Positions 8,453 through 16,474 of a DNA stretch of 64,000 bases are shown piece after piece (position 1 is the first letter of the stretch; each line of letters begins with the position of its first letter). The DNA comes from Archangium sp. GTDB lineage: Bacteria > Myxococcota > Myxococcia > Myxococcales > Myxococcaceae. The position numbers were made by a program, and so were the translations under genes. The notes beneath the pieces are model-generated. The model was not told the origin of the DNA, did not search any database, and was given only the letters and a program-made list of their open reading frames with translations. Where the stretch lies: positions 1 through 64,000 of the forward strand of contig JAUXRX010000052.1 of the NCBI GenBank assembly GCA_030681645.1. Reading direction: 5' to 3'.

Positions 8453-9289
8453 CTACAGCTTGAACACCCGCTGGGCGTTGCCCCCCAGGAACAGGGCCTT
8501 CGCCTCGGGGTCCAGGTTCAGCTCGTCGACCTGGGCCAGGCAGTCCGCCGGGTTGAGCATGGGGAAGTTGCTCCCGAACAGGACCTTCTTCCGCCCGTGT
8601 CCGCGCAGGTAGTCCTTGAGCTGGGCGGGGTAGCGGCGCGGCTTGTACGCCGAGGTGTCGATGAAGACGTTCTCGTACTTCGTGGCCAGCGCGATCATCT
8701 CGTCGGTCCACGGGTAGCCGATGTGGCCGCCCACGATGACCAGCTCGGGGAAGTCGAGGGCGACGCGATCGAGGTAGGGAATCGGCCGCCCCGGCTCGGA
8801 CGGCGCCAGCGGGCCGGTGTGGCCGACCTGCAGGCAGAAGGGCACGCCCAGGTCCACGCACGCCGCGTACAGCGGGTAGTAGCGGCGATCGTCGGGAGGC
8901 GCGTTCCACAGCCAGGGCAACATGCGCAGCGCCTTGAGCCCCAGCTCGTTCACCGCGCGCCGCAGCTCACGCACCGCCACCATCGGCCGCTCGAGATCCA
9001 CCGAGGCCACGCCCACCAGCTTGCCGCCGGCCGCGCGCACGTAACCCGCCACCTCGTCGTTGGTGATGAGCGCCCCGGTCGGGCCGTGCCACGCGCACAC
9101 CAGCGCGCGATCGACCCTGGCCGCCTCGAGCGCGCCGAGCGTGAACTCGAGCGGCAGCTCTTCAGGCACCTCGGTCACGCCCATCCACCGCAGCAACGAG
9201 GCGAACATCTCCTGCTTCAGCAGCCGCGAGGTGGGGTGCTGGATCCACGCGTCGACTGTCATCCCTCGAGGCGCGAGCTCGCCGCTCAC
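8453..9289 (-). CDS. Amidohydrolase-2 family metal-dependent hydrolase
   Basis: This 278-residue TIM-barrel-type protein has the landmarks of the amidohydrolase 2 group (ACMSD and related decarboxylases/hydrolases): DAWIQHPT near the N-terminus, the conserved Arg/Leu block LKALRMLPWLW, CLQVGHTGP, VIVGGHIGYPW and VLFGSNFPML near the C-terminus. The usual N-terminal HxH is replaced by QHP, so metal binding may differ. The GTG at 9289 is chosen because a GGGAG site (9297-9301, complement) sits 7 bases before it and the upstream gene stops one base away, implying translational coupling. ATG 9262 is the alternative. Confidence 0.85.
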   Translation of the reverse strand: MSGELAPRGMTVDAWIQHPTSRLLKQEMFASLLRWMGVTEVPEELPLEFTLGALEAARVDRALVCAWHGPTGALITNDEVAGYVRAAGGKLVGVASVDLERPMVAVRELRRAVNELGLKALRMLPWLWNAPPDDRRYYPLYAACVDLGVPFCLQVGHTGPLAPSEPGRPIPYLDRVALDFPELVIVGGHIGYPWTDEMIALATKYENVFIDTSAYKPRRYPAQLKDYLRGHGRKKVLFGSNFPMLNPADCLAQVDELNLDPEAKALFLGGNAQRVFKL

Positions 9290-9290
9290 T

Positions 9291-9683
9291 TCACAGCTCC
9301 CGCTGCAGGAACTCCTGGAGGGCCAGGAAGTCGAGCCAGTGCTTGAGGTTCGGGGTGGTGATCACCACCAGCAGGCGGCGGCTCACGTCGAAGTCGAAGC
9401 GCGAGGTCGCGGCCGCGTCATCGTTGCGCACCAGCACCTTCGAGACCCGCGAGCGGAAGTACTCGGCGAACTTCGGGTTGCGCAGCGCCGCGTCACTGAG
9501 CGCGTCGCGCAGCGCACCCAGCGCGGTGAAGGTGAACTGCTCGAGCTTCCCGGCGTCTTTGGGCAGGCCGATGGGATCGACCTCCAGCTGGACACCCTTT
9601 CCCAGCACCTCGTCGATCTGCCCCTGCCAGTGCGACAGTCGCTGCGAGAGGTCCTGCCGTGCTGCTTCGAGTTCGAAGCTCAT
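9291..9683 (-). CDS. Conserved hypothetical protein coupled to the amidohydrolase
   Basis: This 130-residue soluble protein starts at ATG 9683 with an AAGGA site (9691-9695, complement) 7 bases upstream. The N-terminal 40 residues are helical and charged (FELEAARQDLSQRLSHWQGQ); the C-terminal half alternates strands and helices (RRLLVVITTPNLKHWLDFLA). Its stop lies one base before the amidohydrolase GTG, so the two are probably co-translated. No family was recognised. Confidence 0.75.
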   Translation of the reverse strand: MSFELEAARQDLSQRLSHWQGQIDEVLGKGVQLEVDPIGLPKDAGKLEQFTFTALGALRDALSDAALRNPKFAEYFRSRVSKVLVRNDDAAATSRFDFDVSRRLLVVITTPNLKHWLDFLALQEFLQREL

Positions 9684-9775
9684 GGGTTCGTCCTTTCCAT
9701 GAGGGAGGTAGCCCCGGCCGGGCAGACCGTCAATGCGCACGACCGAGGGGGCACTGGGGTAGACTGCCGGGCGAC

Positions 9776-11260
9776 GTGAGCGCGGGCGAACGAATCCAGG
9801 TCGTCGATCCCCTCCTCGGTCTTCTGCTGGGGGACTACCAGGTCCTCGAGTTCATCGGCGAAGGCGGGATGGGCGTGGTGTACCGCGGCATTCAGCCGGT
9901 GGTGAAGAAGCGCGTCGCCATCAAGGTGCTCAAGCCCGCGGCCGCCGCTGACGCCACCGCGGTGCAGAAGCTGCTGGCCGAGGCGGTGGCCGTCAACGCC
10001 ATCGGCCACCGCGGCATCATCGACATCTTCACGCACGGCCAGCTGCCCGATGGGCGCCCGTACATCGTGATGGAGTTCCTCGAGGGCCAACCGCTCGACC
10101 ACTGGCTCACCGACAACGGCCTGCCCTCCATCCAGGCGGCGACCGAGATGCTGGCGCAGATCTGCGCCCCGCTCGCCGCCGCGCACCGCTCGGCGGTGAT
10201 CCACCGCGACTTGAAGCCCTCGAACATCTTCCTGTGCCAGCAGCCCGACGGAGAGCGCTTCGTGAAGCTGCTCGACTTCGGCCTGGCCAAGCGCGGCCTG
10301 GGGGTCGATGGCAAGACCTCGCAGACCAGCCAGACCGAGGTCGCCGGAACGCCCGACTACATGGCGCCCGAGCAGGCGCGCGCGCTCGACGTGAGCCCGC
10401 GCACCGACATCTACGCGCTGGGGGTGATCGCCTTCGAGATGTTCACCGGCAAGCTGCCCTTCCACGGCCAGACCCCGATGGACGTGATGATCGCCCACGT
10501 GCGGCAGACCCCGCCGCGCGTGCGCGACCTTTGCCCCGACCTCCCCCAGCCCCTCGAGTCGCTGGTGATGTCCATGCTCGAGAAGTCCCCTGAGAAGCGG
10601 CCGCAGAGCGTCGAGGAGGTGCGCGAGCGCCTCGAGGCCTTCGCCAGCGAGCAGGGCTCTCCGTTGCGTCGGGCGTCGCGGCCTGATCAACCCGCGGTGC
10701 GGCCGACGCCCCCCGGCGCCTCGCCGCCCACGGAAGAGGCCCTGCCGCCTCCGCCTGAAGAGGCGCCCGCGGCACCCGCCAGCTCGGGTTCCGGGTGGAA
10801 ATGGGCGGGCGGGCTCGCCGCCGTGGCCACCGTGCTGCTGGCCGTGCTGCTGCTGCTTCCGCAGCCAGGAGAGGTGCTCGAGCCACCCGGCCCCGCGACG
10901 CCCATCCAGCTCCCTGCGTCCATGAAGCTGGCGCCGGCGCCGGTGGCCCCCGTCGAAGCCGCGGCGCCCGTCGAGCCGGACGCAGAAGCCGACGCCGAAG
11001 AAGAGCTGGACGACCTGGCGCCGCTGCCCACCATGAGCGCGAAGGCCCGGCCCGTGCGGGAGCCGCCCACCGCCCAGGCCCTCACCGCCCGGCTGGGGAG
11101 GCTCGAGGCGCGCGCGGCGAAGCACCCCAACCTCGACCCGAGCGCGATCGGGTTCCTCTCGCGTTTCCGCATCGAGGCGACCGCCGCGGACACCACGGCC
11201 CGCCGCGCGAAGCTGGCCCGCGCCATCGACGAGTGGGAACGCAGCTTCCTCGCGAAATAG
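9776..11260 (+). CDS. Transmembrane Ser/Thr protein kinase (PknB-like)
   Basis: This 494-residue Hanks-type kinase has the P-loop GEGGMGVVYRG at residues 28-38, the ATP-anchoring Lys in VAIKVLK, the catalytic loop HRDLKPSNIF, DFGLAKRG, the activation-segment end GTPDYMAPEQA and TDIYALGVIAFEMFTGKLPF. All key residues are present, so it should be active. A Pro/Ala-rich linker (about 300-340) leads to one membrane helix (about 343-363, WAGGLAAVATVLLAVLLLLP) and a 130-residue outer tail of low complexity. The start is GTG 9776; upstream codons in this frame overlap the divergent neighbour. No PASTA or other sensor domain is visible. Confidence 0.93.
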   Translation: MSAGERIQVVDPLLGLLLGDYQVLEFIGEGGMGVVYRGIQPVVKKRVAIKVLKPAAAADATAVQKLLAEAVAVNAIGHRGIIDIFTHGQLPDGRPYIVMEFLEGQPLDHWLTDNGLPSIQAATEMLAQICAPLAAAHRSAVIHRDLKPSNIFLCQQPDGERFVKLLDFGLAKRGLGVDGKTSQTSQTEVAGTPDYMAPEQARALDVSPRTDIYALGVIAFEMFTGKLPFHGQTPMDVMIAHVRQTPPRVRDLCPDLPQPLESLVMSMLEKSPEKRPQSVEEVRERLEAFASEQGSPLRRASRPDQPAVRPTPPGASPPTEEALPPPPEEAPAAPASSGSGWKWAGGLAAVATVLLAVLLLLPQPGEVLEPPGPATPIQLPASMKLAPAPVAPVEAAAPVEPDAEADAEEELDDLAPLPTMSAKARPVREPPTAQALTARLGRLEARAAKHPNLDPSAIGFLSRFRIEATAADTTARRAKLARAIDEWERSFLAK

Positions 11261-11325
11261 CGCCGGTGTGCGCTGCGGCGCGGCCGATCGTCGTAAACGA
11301 GACGGGCGCCCAGATGTGAGACACT

Positions 11326-12168
11326 GTGAACCCCATGGGAAGCCTGTTTGTGGCGCTCCTGCCCACCCTCCTCGCCGCCGCTGAACCCACCACGCTCGTC
11401 GTGTTGTCCCGCAGGGTCTCGGTCACCCCCGCCGAGGCGCAGGCGGTCGTCAGCCAGGCCACCACCCTGCTCCTCGAGGCGGGCGCGCCGCTGGTCGAGG
11501 TGGCCGAGGCGGGCCAGCGGCTCTCGAAGCTCGGCCTCAAGGACGCCACCACCTGCAACGGCAAGCCGGTCTGCCACGCGGAGTTCGGCAAGCAGCTCAA
11601 GGTGAGCTGGCTCATTCTCGTGAGCGTGAGCCGCGTGGCGGGAGATCGCAGCCTCGCGCTCGAGCTGTTCGAGGTGGCCGGCCGCACCGTCGCCGACAGG
11701 GAATCCTTCATCCTCCCCAAGGGCACCGCGCTCACGCGCCAACCGCTCGAAGACTTCGCCGGCCGGCTCGCGGCCCGCCTCGCTCCCGCGCCGGTGACCG
11801 CCGAGCTTCCGCCGGACTCGCAGCTCAAGACCGACACGCCGGTCAAGCCGGCGCTCACGCCCGGGAACACCGTCACCGCGCTGCCGCCTCCGCTCCCCAC
11901 GCCCGAGCCGAAGGGCCACGCCCCCTCGTTCATCCTCGGCGGGCTGGGGGTCGCCGCGCTGGGCGCCGCGGTCGCGCTCTTCGTGGTGGGCGCGAACACC
12001 CAGGCGCAGGTGCAGGGCACCGCGGGCGCAGACGGGCGCGTCCGCAGCACGCTCACCGGCAGCGAGGCGCAGGCCGCCGCCGGGGCCGCCTCTCTTCAGC
12101 TCGGGCTCGGGGGCGCCGCCGCCGCCGTGGGCGTCGGGCTCGGCACGACCGCGGTGGTGCTCTGGTGA
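11326..12168 (+). CDS. Exported/membrane protein downstream of the kinase
   Basis: This 280-residue protein has an N-terminal signal-like segment (MGSLFVALLPTLLAAAEP), then a soluble domain of about 150 residues with one Cys pair (TTCNGKPVC). A Pro-rich linker (165-205) leads to two C-terminal hydrophobic segments (ILGGLGVAALGAAVALFVVG and LGGAAAAVGVGLGTTAVVLW). The soluble part loosely recalls lipoprotein/kinase-associated domains seen in myxobacteria, but no family was recognised. The start is GTG 11326 or ATG 11335, with no strong ribosome site for either. It lies 65 bp after the kinase and is probably co-transcribed with it. Confidence 0.72.
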   Translation: MNPMGSLFVALLPTLLAAAEPTTLVVLSRRVSVTPAEAQAVVSQATTLLLEAGAPLVEVAEAGQRLSKLGLKDATTCNGKPVCHAEFGKQLKVSWLILVSVSRVAGDRSLALELFEVAGRTVADRESFILPKGTALTRQPLEDFAGRLAARLAPAPVTAELPPDSQLKTDTPVKPALTPGNTVTALPPPLPTPEPKGHAPSFILGGLGVAALGAAVALFVVGANTQAQVQGTAGADGRVRSTLTGSEAQAAAGAASLQLGLGGAAAAVGVGLGTTAVVLW

Positions 12169-12204
12169 GCCCGTTCCTGCCGAGAGGGTCGATGGAGCCC
12201 GTCA

Positions 12205-12285
12205 CCGTTCACCCCCAGCGGAGCCGAGGGGCGACTTCCTGCGAGCCTGGGCGCCAATCCCTCGACTCCGCTCGGGATGAACGGG
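12205..12285. repeat. Family 2 REPIN-like element, complete
   Basis: The left arm (12205-12232, containing CAGCGGAGCCGAGGGG) and the right arm (12258-12285, containing CCTCGACTCCGCTCGGGATG) are inverted. The middle, about 26 bp, is the reverse complement of the middle of the copy at 57097 (both contain a CGCCCAGG-type core). The element is thus conserved over its whole length and present in both orientations. It falls in the leader of the beta-propeller lipoprotein gene. Confidence 0.8.
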
Positions 12286-12323
12286 GCACCAGCCCTGTTT
12301 CGGCTGAACGGCTCGCTCTTTCG

Positions 12324-14654
12324 ATGGTCCTGCTGCTCGCGGGCTGCACCCTCAACCCCGACGCGCTCTACCGCTGCGAGACCGACGCCGGCTGCGTGCA
12401 GGAAGGCTCCGCCTGCTGGAGCGACGGCTACTGCCACCCACCCGCTGACGGCACCGAAGACGCGGGCCGCGACGCGGGAGGCCGCGATTCGGGAGTCGAT
12501 GCGGGAACGCCCGACGCGGGCACGCCTGACGGCGGAGAAGATGCGGGCTTCGACGGTGGCGAACCCGATGCGGGCGAGCTCGACGCGGGCGAAGACGCGG
12601 GCGTCGACGGCGGAGCAGACGCGGGCGCCGACGCAGGCTGCATGCCGGCGTTCCTGTGCCCCTCGGGTGCGCAGTGCGGCTCCTTCGACGCGGGCTGCGG
12701 CATCGAGCTCGACTGCGGCACCTGCACCTCGCCGCTCGAGTGCGGCACCACCGCGCCCTTCAGCTGCGGCCTGCCGCGCGTGTGCACGCCCGACGGCGTC
12801 TGCTGGGAACACCCGCTGCCCCAGGGAAACTGGCTGCGCTCGGGCTGGCCCATCGAGGGCAGGCGCGCGTGGCTGGCCGGTGACAACGGCACCATCCTCG
12901 AGTGGACCGGGGAGCGCACCAGGTTCTCCAACGTGCCCCCGCTCGCGGGCACCGACGTGCTCTCGATTCAGAGCCTGGGCCCGAGCGAGGCCTTCGCGGC
13001 CGGCACCGACGGGCTGCTCCTCGCGTGGGACGGGGTGAGCTGGCAGCGGGAGACGGTGCTGGGTGGCTACTCGGGCACCTTCAACGCCGTGGCCGCGGTC
13101 GGCAGTGGGCGCGCGGTGGCGGTGGGGCCCAACGGCATCGTGGTGTGGCGAGACCCGCTGCTGGGCACGCCTGATCGCTGGGTGCAGGACGTCACCATCG
13201 GCACCACCACCAACCTCACCGCGGTGCACGTGGCGGGCGGGACCATCTTCGTGGCCGCCGGCAATCGCACCATCTACCGCGCCACCAGCGCCACCAGCGG
13301 GTGGATGCCCGAGGTGTCGCTGCCGCCGCCCGGAGGCATCAGCGAGCTCGCCTCGGCGGGAGGCGTGGTCTTCGCCCTCGAGGACGGGAGGCCCGACGGC
13401 GGCCCGGGCTCGCGCCTCATGGTGCGCAGCGCGCCCGGCACCTGGGACCTGCTGGCCGACTTCAGCGACCGCAGCCGCACGGTGCGGGGCACCCCTGACT
13501 CGTTGTGGCTGTCGGGCCTCAACACCGTCACGGTGGTCTCGCTCGACGGCGGCCTCCTCTCGCGGTGGCAGGGGCCCAACCGCGATTGGTACGCGCTCGC
13601 GCCCATGGCGAACGGCACCGCGGTGCTCGGCGGGCCGGGCGGCATCATGGGCTTCGGCTTCGCCGACGGCGGCGTGACGGACCACGTGCTCAACAACGGC
13701 GCGCAGCGGCTGGGCAAGCTCTGCGCGATACCCGCCGCCGGGGGCCAGGTGCTGGTCGCCACCTCGCAGAAGCCCGCCGTTCCCTGCCCCGGCGGTTGCT
13801 TCACCCGCCTGATGGAACGCCGCTTCACCACCCGCGGCAACGAGTGGTTGTCGGTCGAGGTGCAGATACCGGGGAGCAACGGCCAGGACACGCTGAGCTG
13901 CCATGTCGAGAGCCCCACGCGCGGCTGGGCCACCACCAGCAGCCGCTACCTGCTGTACCGCACGCTCGCCGGCACCTGGGCCTCGATGGAGCCCAGCTCG
14001 TTCGACGCCAACTGGCACAGCGTGTGGGGGCCGCCCGGCGGCCCGTGGGACTTCATGGCCGATCACAGCTCGGGCTACATCCTGCGGAACAGCGACGGCG
14101 GCACCACCCAGCCCGCCTTCACGGTGGTGAACAGCGGGTTCTGGAGCCGCATGCGGGCGATGACGGGCGCGGCGCGAGGCAACGCGGTCGCCGTGGGCAC
14201 GTCGAGCGGCACCCAGAACGGCGCGTACGCGAAGCTGCAGAGCAACGGCACCTGGAGCACCAACGACTACGGGCCGACGCTCTCGAACATGGCTGGCCTC
14301 TCGGCGCGCGGCGAGGCGGACGGTGGCTCGCTCTACGTGGCGGTGGGCAGCGGCGGCGCGGTGTGGACGATGCGGAACAACGCGGCCAACTTCACCAACG
14401 TCCCCGGCTTCGCGGCGGCCGACCTGCGCGACGTGTGGCTCTCGCCTTCCGGGGACGCCTGGATGGTGGGAGACGGCGGGGCGCTCCCGCTCCCGCGCGT
14501 GCAGGTCTACTTCGCCGACGGCGGCCGGGGGGTGATCGACGTTCCGGTGGCGCATGGCCTGTCTGGAGTCATCGGGACCTTCGACGCGGACGCAGGCACG
14601 AGCCAGGTGTGGGTCACCGGCGAGAACGGCACCGTGCTCACCTTCACCCGGTGA
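12324..14654 (+). CDS. Lipoprotein with DAG-rich linker and beta-propeller domain
   Basis: The protein of about 776 residues has a lipobox (LLLAGC) close to the ATG at 12324. Upstream in-frame codons come from the family 2 repeat, so this start is preferred even though the signal is short and uncharged. A Cys segment (CETDAGCVQEGSACWSDGYC) is followed by a roughly 70-residue Asp-Ala-Gly linker (12450-12640), a second Cys cluster, then blades of the type GxxxAWLAGDNGTILEWTG, FAAGTDGLLLAWDGVSW and VAVGPNGIVVWRD, which recur to the C-terminus. This is a surface-type propeller (Ycf48/sialidase-like). The ligand is unknown. Confidence 0.82.
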   Translation: MVLLLAGCTLNPDALYRCETDAGCVQEGSACWSDGYCHPPADGTEDAGRDAGGRDSGVDAGTPDAGTPDGGEDAGFDGGEPDAGELDAGEDAGVDGGADAGADAGCMPAFLCPSGAQCGSFDAGCGIELDCGTCTSPLECGTTAPFSCGLPRVCTPDGVCWEHPLPQGNWLRSGWPIEGRRAWLAGDNGTILEWTGERTRFSNVPPLAGTDVLSIQSLGPSEAFAAGTDGLLLAWDGVSWQRETVLGGYSGTFNAVAAVGSGRAVAVGPNGIVVWRDPLLGTPDRWVQDVTIGTTTNLTAVHVAGGTIFVAAGNRTIYRATSATSGWMPEVSLPPPGGISELASAGGVVFALEDGRPDGGPGSRLMVRSAPGTWDLLADFSDRSRTVRGTPDSLWLSGLNTVTVVSLDGGLLSRWQGPNRDWYALAPMANGTAVLGGPGGIMGFGFADGGVTDHVLNNGAQRLGKLCAIPAAGGQVLVATSQKPAVPCPGGCFTRLMERRFTTRGNEWLSVEVQIPGSNGQDTLSCHVESPTRGWATTSSRYLLYRTLAGTWASMEPSSFDANWHSVWGPPGGPWDFMADHSSGYILRNSDGGTTQPAFTVVNSGFWSRMRAMTGAARGNAVAVGTSSGTQNGAYAKLQSNGTWSTNDYGPTLSNMAGLSARGEADGGSLYVAVGSGGAVWTMRNNAANFTNVPGFAAADLRDVWLSPSGDAWMVGDGGALPLPRVQVYFADGGRGVIDVPVAHGLSGVIGTFDADAGTSQVWVTGENGTVLTFTR

Positions 14655-14669
14655 TTGGCCGGGTTCGGC

Positions 14670-14699
14670 TTGCCGTCGTCGGGTTTGGTGGCAAAATAT
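14670..14699 (+). promoter_or_regulatory. Candidate sigma-70-type promoter of the stressosome operon
   Basis: TTGCCG (14670-14675) and AAATAT (14694-14699) are separated by 18 bp in the 97-bp gap before rsbS. The AAAATAT run stands out in a GC-rich setting. This is a pattern match only. Confidence 0.35.
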
Positions 14700-14730
14700 G
14701 TCGGCCACCGCGGCCTCACCGGGCCGCGGT

Positions 14731-14740
14731 CCCCCCCCCC
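14731..14740 (+). other. C10 homopolymer tract before rsbS
   Basis: Ten consecutive C residues end 11 bases before the rsbS ATG and 4 bases before its GGAG ribosome site. The tract lies in the untranslated leader, downstream of the candidate promoter. Slippage here could alter leader length. Confidence 0.9.
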
Positions 14741-14751
14741 AGGCGGAGTGA

Positions 14752-15126
14752 ATGTCAGAGAGCTTCATCCCGATGTTGCGGTTGGGACATTGCCTGTTCG
14801 TCAGCGTTCCTTCCGAGCTGACCGACTCGCAGGCCCGGACCCTTCAGGAGACCGTCAGTCAGAGGTTGTCCAGCGCAGACGGCGTGCGCGGCCTCGTGCT
14901 CGACGTCTCGGCCTTGAGCCTCATCGACAGCTTCGCCGCGAAGATCCTCGGTGAGACGGCGAGCATCGCGCGGCAGTTCGGGGTGAAGGCGGTGCTGGTG
15001 GGCGTGCGGCCGACGGTGGCGATCACCCTGGTGGAGCTGGGAGTGGACCTGCGCCACGTGGAGACGGCGCTCACCCTCGAGCGGGCGCTGGAGAAGCTGC
15101 GCCTGCGGATCATCGCCCTGGACTGA
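14752..15126 (+). CDS. rsbS: RsbS-like STAS protein (stressosome)
   Basis: This 124-residue single-STAS-domain protein matches RsbS closely: GHCLFVSVPSELTD at the N-terminus, VLDVSALSLIDSFAAKILGE with Ser60 at the place of the phosphorylated RsbS serine, and VGVRPTVAITLVELGVDL at the C-terminus. RsbS forms the stressosome core with RsbR and sequesters the kinase RsbT. The ATG at 14752 has GGAG at 14745-14748. It is the first gene of a tight operon; rsbT starts 6 bp after its stop. Confidence 0.9.
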   Translation: MSESFIPMLRLGHCLFVSVPSELTDSQARTLQETVSQRLSSADGVRGLVLDVSALSLIDSFAAKILGETASIARQFGVKAVLVGVRPTVAITLVELGVDLRHVETALTLERALEKLRLRIIALD

Positions 15127-15132
15127 CGAGCC

Positions 15133-15780
15133 ATGCCCACCACGGTCCTTCAAGCCATCGAGCCCGTGATGCACGAGGCGCTGGCCGTTGCCGCGGCGAG
15201 GTCGGTCTTCCGCACGCTCCCTGCCTGGGTGAACCAGAGCCCGGGAAGCCTCGACGTGGTCGAGGTGCGCGAGCTGCTTGCCCAGCTCGAGACCAGCGGC
15301 CGGCTCTTCGCCACGCCCGGGCGCCCCCTGCCGCTCCAGAAGCTGCGCGCGGCCATCACCGGCGGCGCTCCCGCCCGGGCCACCGAGCAGCACTTCTCCA
15401 TCGTGACCGACTCGGACGTGCTGGTGGTGCAGCGGGCCACCCAGGCGCTCACCAGGGGCTTCTTCGGCCTCACCGACTGCGTGCGCCTGGCCACGGCGGT
15501 GTCCGAGCTGGCTCGCAACATCTACATGTACGCGAAGACGGGCAAGGTCACCCTGCGGCTGAGCGAAGAGGTGGCGCACTTCTTCTTCGAGGTGACCGCG
15601 GTCGATCAGGGCCCGGGTATCGCCCACCTCGACGTCATCTTGAGCGGCGCGTACCGGTCGCGCACGGGCCTGGGCCGCGGCCTCATCGGCACCCGGGCCC
15701 TGCTCGACGCCATGGTGATCGACTCCAGGCCTGGGCAGGGCACGCGCATCACCGGGCAGCGAAGGGCGCGCAAGGCATGA
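15133..15780 (+). CDS. rsbT: RsbT-like serine kinase with N-terminal extension
   Basis: This 215-residue protein has a C-terminal GHKL ATPase domain (about 88-207) with the RsbT motifs TAVSELARNI (N-box Asn129), DQGPGI (Asp158) and GLGRGLIG. RsbT normally has about 130 residues. Here about 85 extra residues (MPTTVLQAIEPVMHEALAVA onward) precede the kinase. They look helical and match no family I know; they could be a dimerisation or sensing part. Its predicted job is to phosphorylate RsbS and RsbR and, once released, to switch on a partner. Confidence 0.88.
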   Translation: MPTTVLQAIEPVMHEALAVAAARSVFRTLPAWVNQSPGSLDVVEVRELLAQLETSGRLFATPGRPLPLQKLRAAITGGAPARATEQHFSIVTDSDVLVVQRATQALTRGFFGLTDCVRLATAVSELARNIYMYAKTGKVTLRLSEEVAHFFFEVTAVDQGPGIAHLDVILSGAYRSRTGLGRGLIGTRALLDAMVIDSRPGQGTRITGQRRARKA

Positions 15781-15826
15781 GCGTGCGCGACGCGGGGTCC
15801 GTCCAATCGCAGAGAGGAACGAGCAC

Positions 15827-16459
15827 ATGAGCATCTCGAAGGAGCGCATCGAGAAGGTGGTCGACGTGCTGGCCAGGGCGGCGTGCAAGGAATACCAGCA
15901 CCGCGTCGAGGTGCCCGCCGACGCCACCGAAGACGACTTCCTCCAGATCGAGGTCGGCATGAACGTGGTGCTGGAAGACCTCGAGCGGGGCGAGGTCGCG
16001 CGCCAGAGGTACATCAAGGAGATCGAGCAGAAGAACGTGGAGATCGCGGATCGCGCCGCGATGGCCCTGCGCGAGCTGTCGACGCCCATCATCTCGGTGT
16101 GGGACGGAGTGCTCACCCTGCCCATCATCGGCATGGTGGACACGGTGCGGGGCGCCGAGATGATGGAACAGCTGCTCGCCCGGGTGGCCAGCGACCAGGC
16201 GGAGTACGTGGTGATCGACATCACCGGCGTCTCGGTGGTCGACACCCGCACCGCGGACAGCTTCATCCGCATGTCGGAAGCGGTGCGGCTGGTGGGGGCG
16301 CAGTGTTTCCTCACCGGCATCAGCCCGGCCATCGCGCAGACCATCGCGCAGCTGGGCATCGACACGTCGCGCATCCGCACCCTGAGGCGCCTGTCTGACG
16401 CGCTCAAGGTGGTCTTCGAAGACATCGGTATTCACCAGGCGTCTGCCCGCAAGAGCTGA
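15827..16459 (+). CDS. rsbR: RsbR-like stressosome protein
   Basis: This 210-residue protein has a C-terminal STAS domain of the RsbR type: ALRELSTPIISVWDGVLTLP, IGMVDTVRG, IDITGVSVVDTRTADSF, FLTGISPAIAQTIAQLGID. The Thr residues of VVDT (140) and AIAQT (172) lie in the region phosphorylated by RsbT in Bacillus. The N-terminal 80 residues are charged and helical (EVGMNVVLEDLERGEVARQR), with no sign of the globin-like sensor of Bacillus RsbR. The ATG at 15827 is preceded by GAGAGGAACGAGC. It follows rsbT by 46 bp. Confidence 0.9.
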   Translation: MSISKERIEKVVDVLARAACKEYQHRVEVPADATEDDFLQIEVGMNVVLEDLERGEVARQRYIKEIEQKNVEIADRAAMALRELSTPIISVWDGVLTLPIIGMVDTVRGAEMMEQLLARVASDQAEYVVIDITGVSVVDTRTADSFIRMSEAVRLVGAQCFLTGISPAIAQTIAQLGIDTSRIRTLRRLSDALKVVFEDIGIHQASARKS

Positions 16460-16474
16460 GGAGCTCGGAACCCC

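Noticed and set aside
12096..14768. 890-codon open frame on the minus strand opposite the beta-propeller lipoprotein
   Set aside because: It is a by-product of high third-position GC. Its translation is Arg/His/Val-rich with no domain text, while the plus strand has a lipobox and propeller blades.
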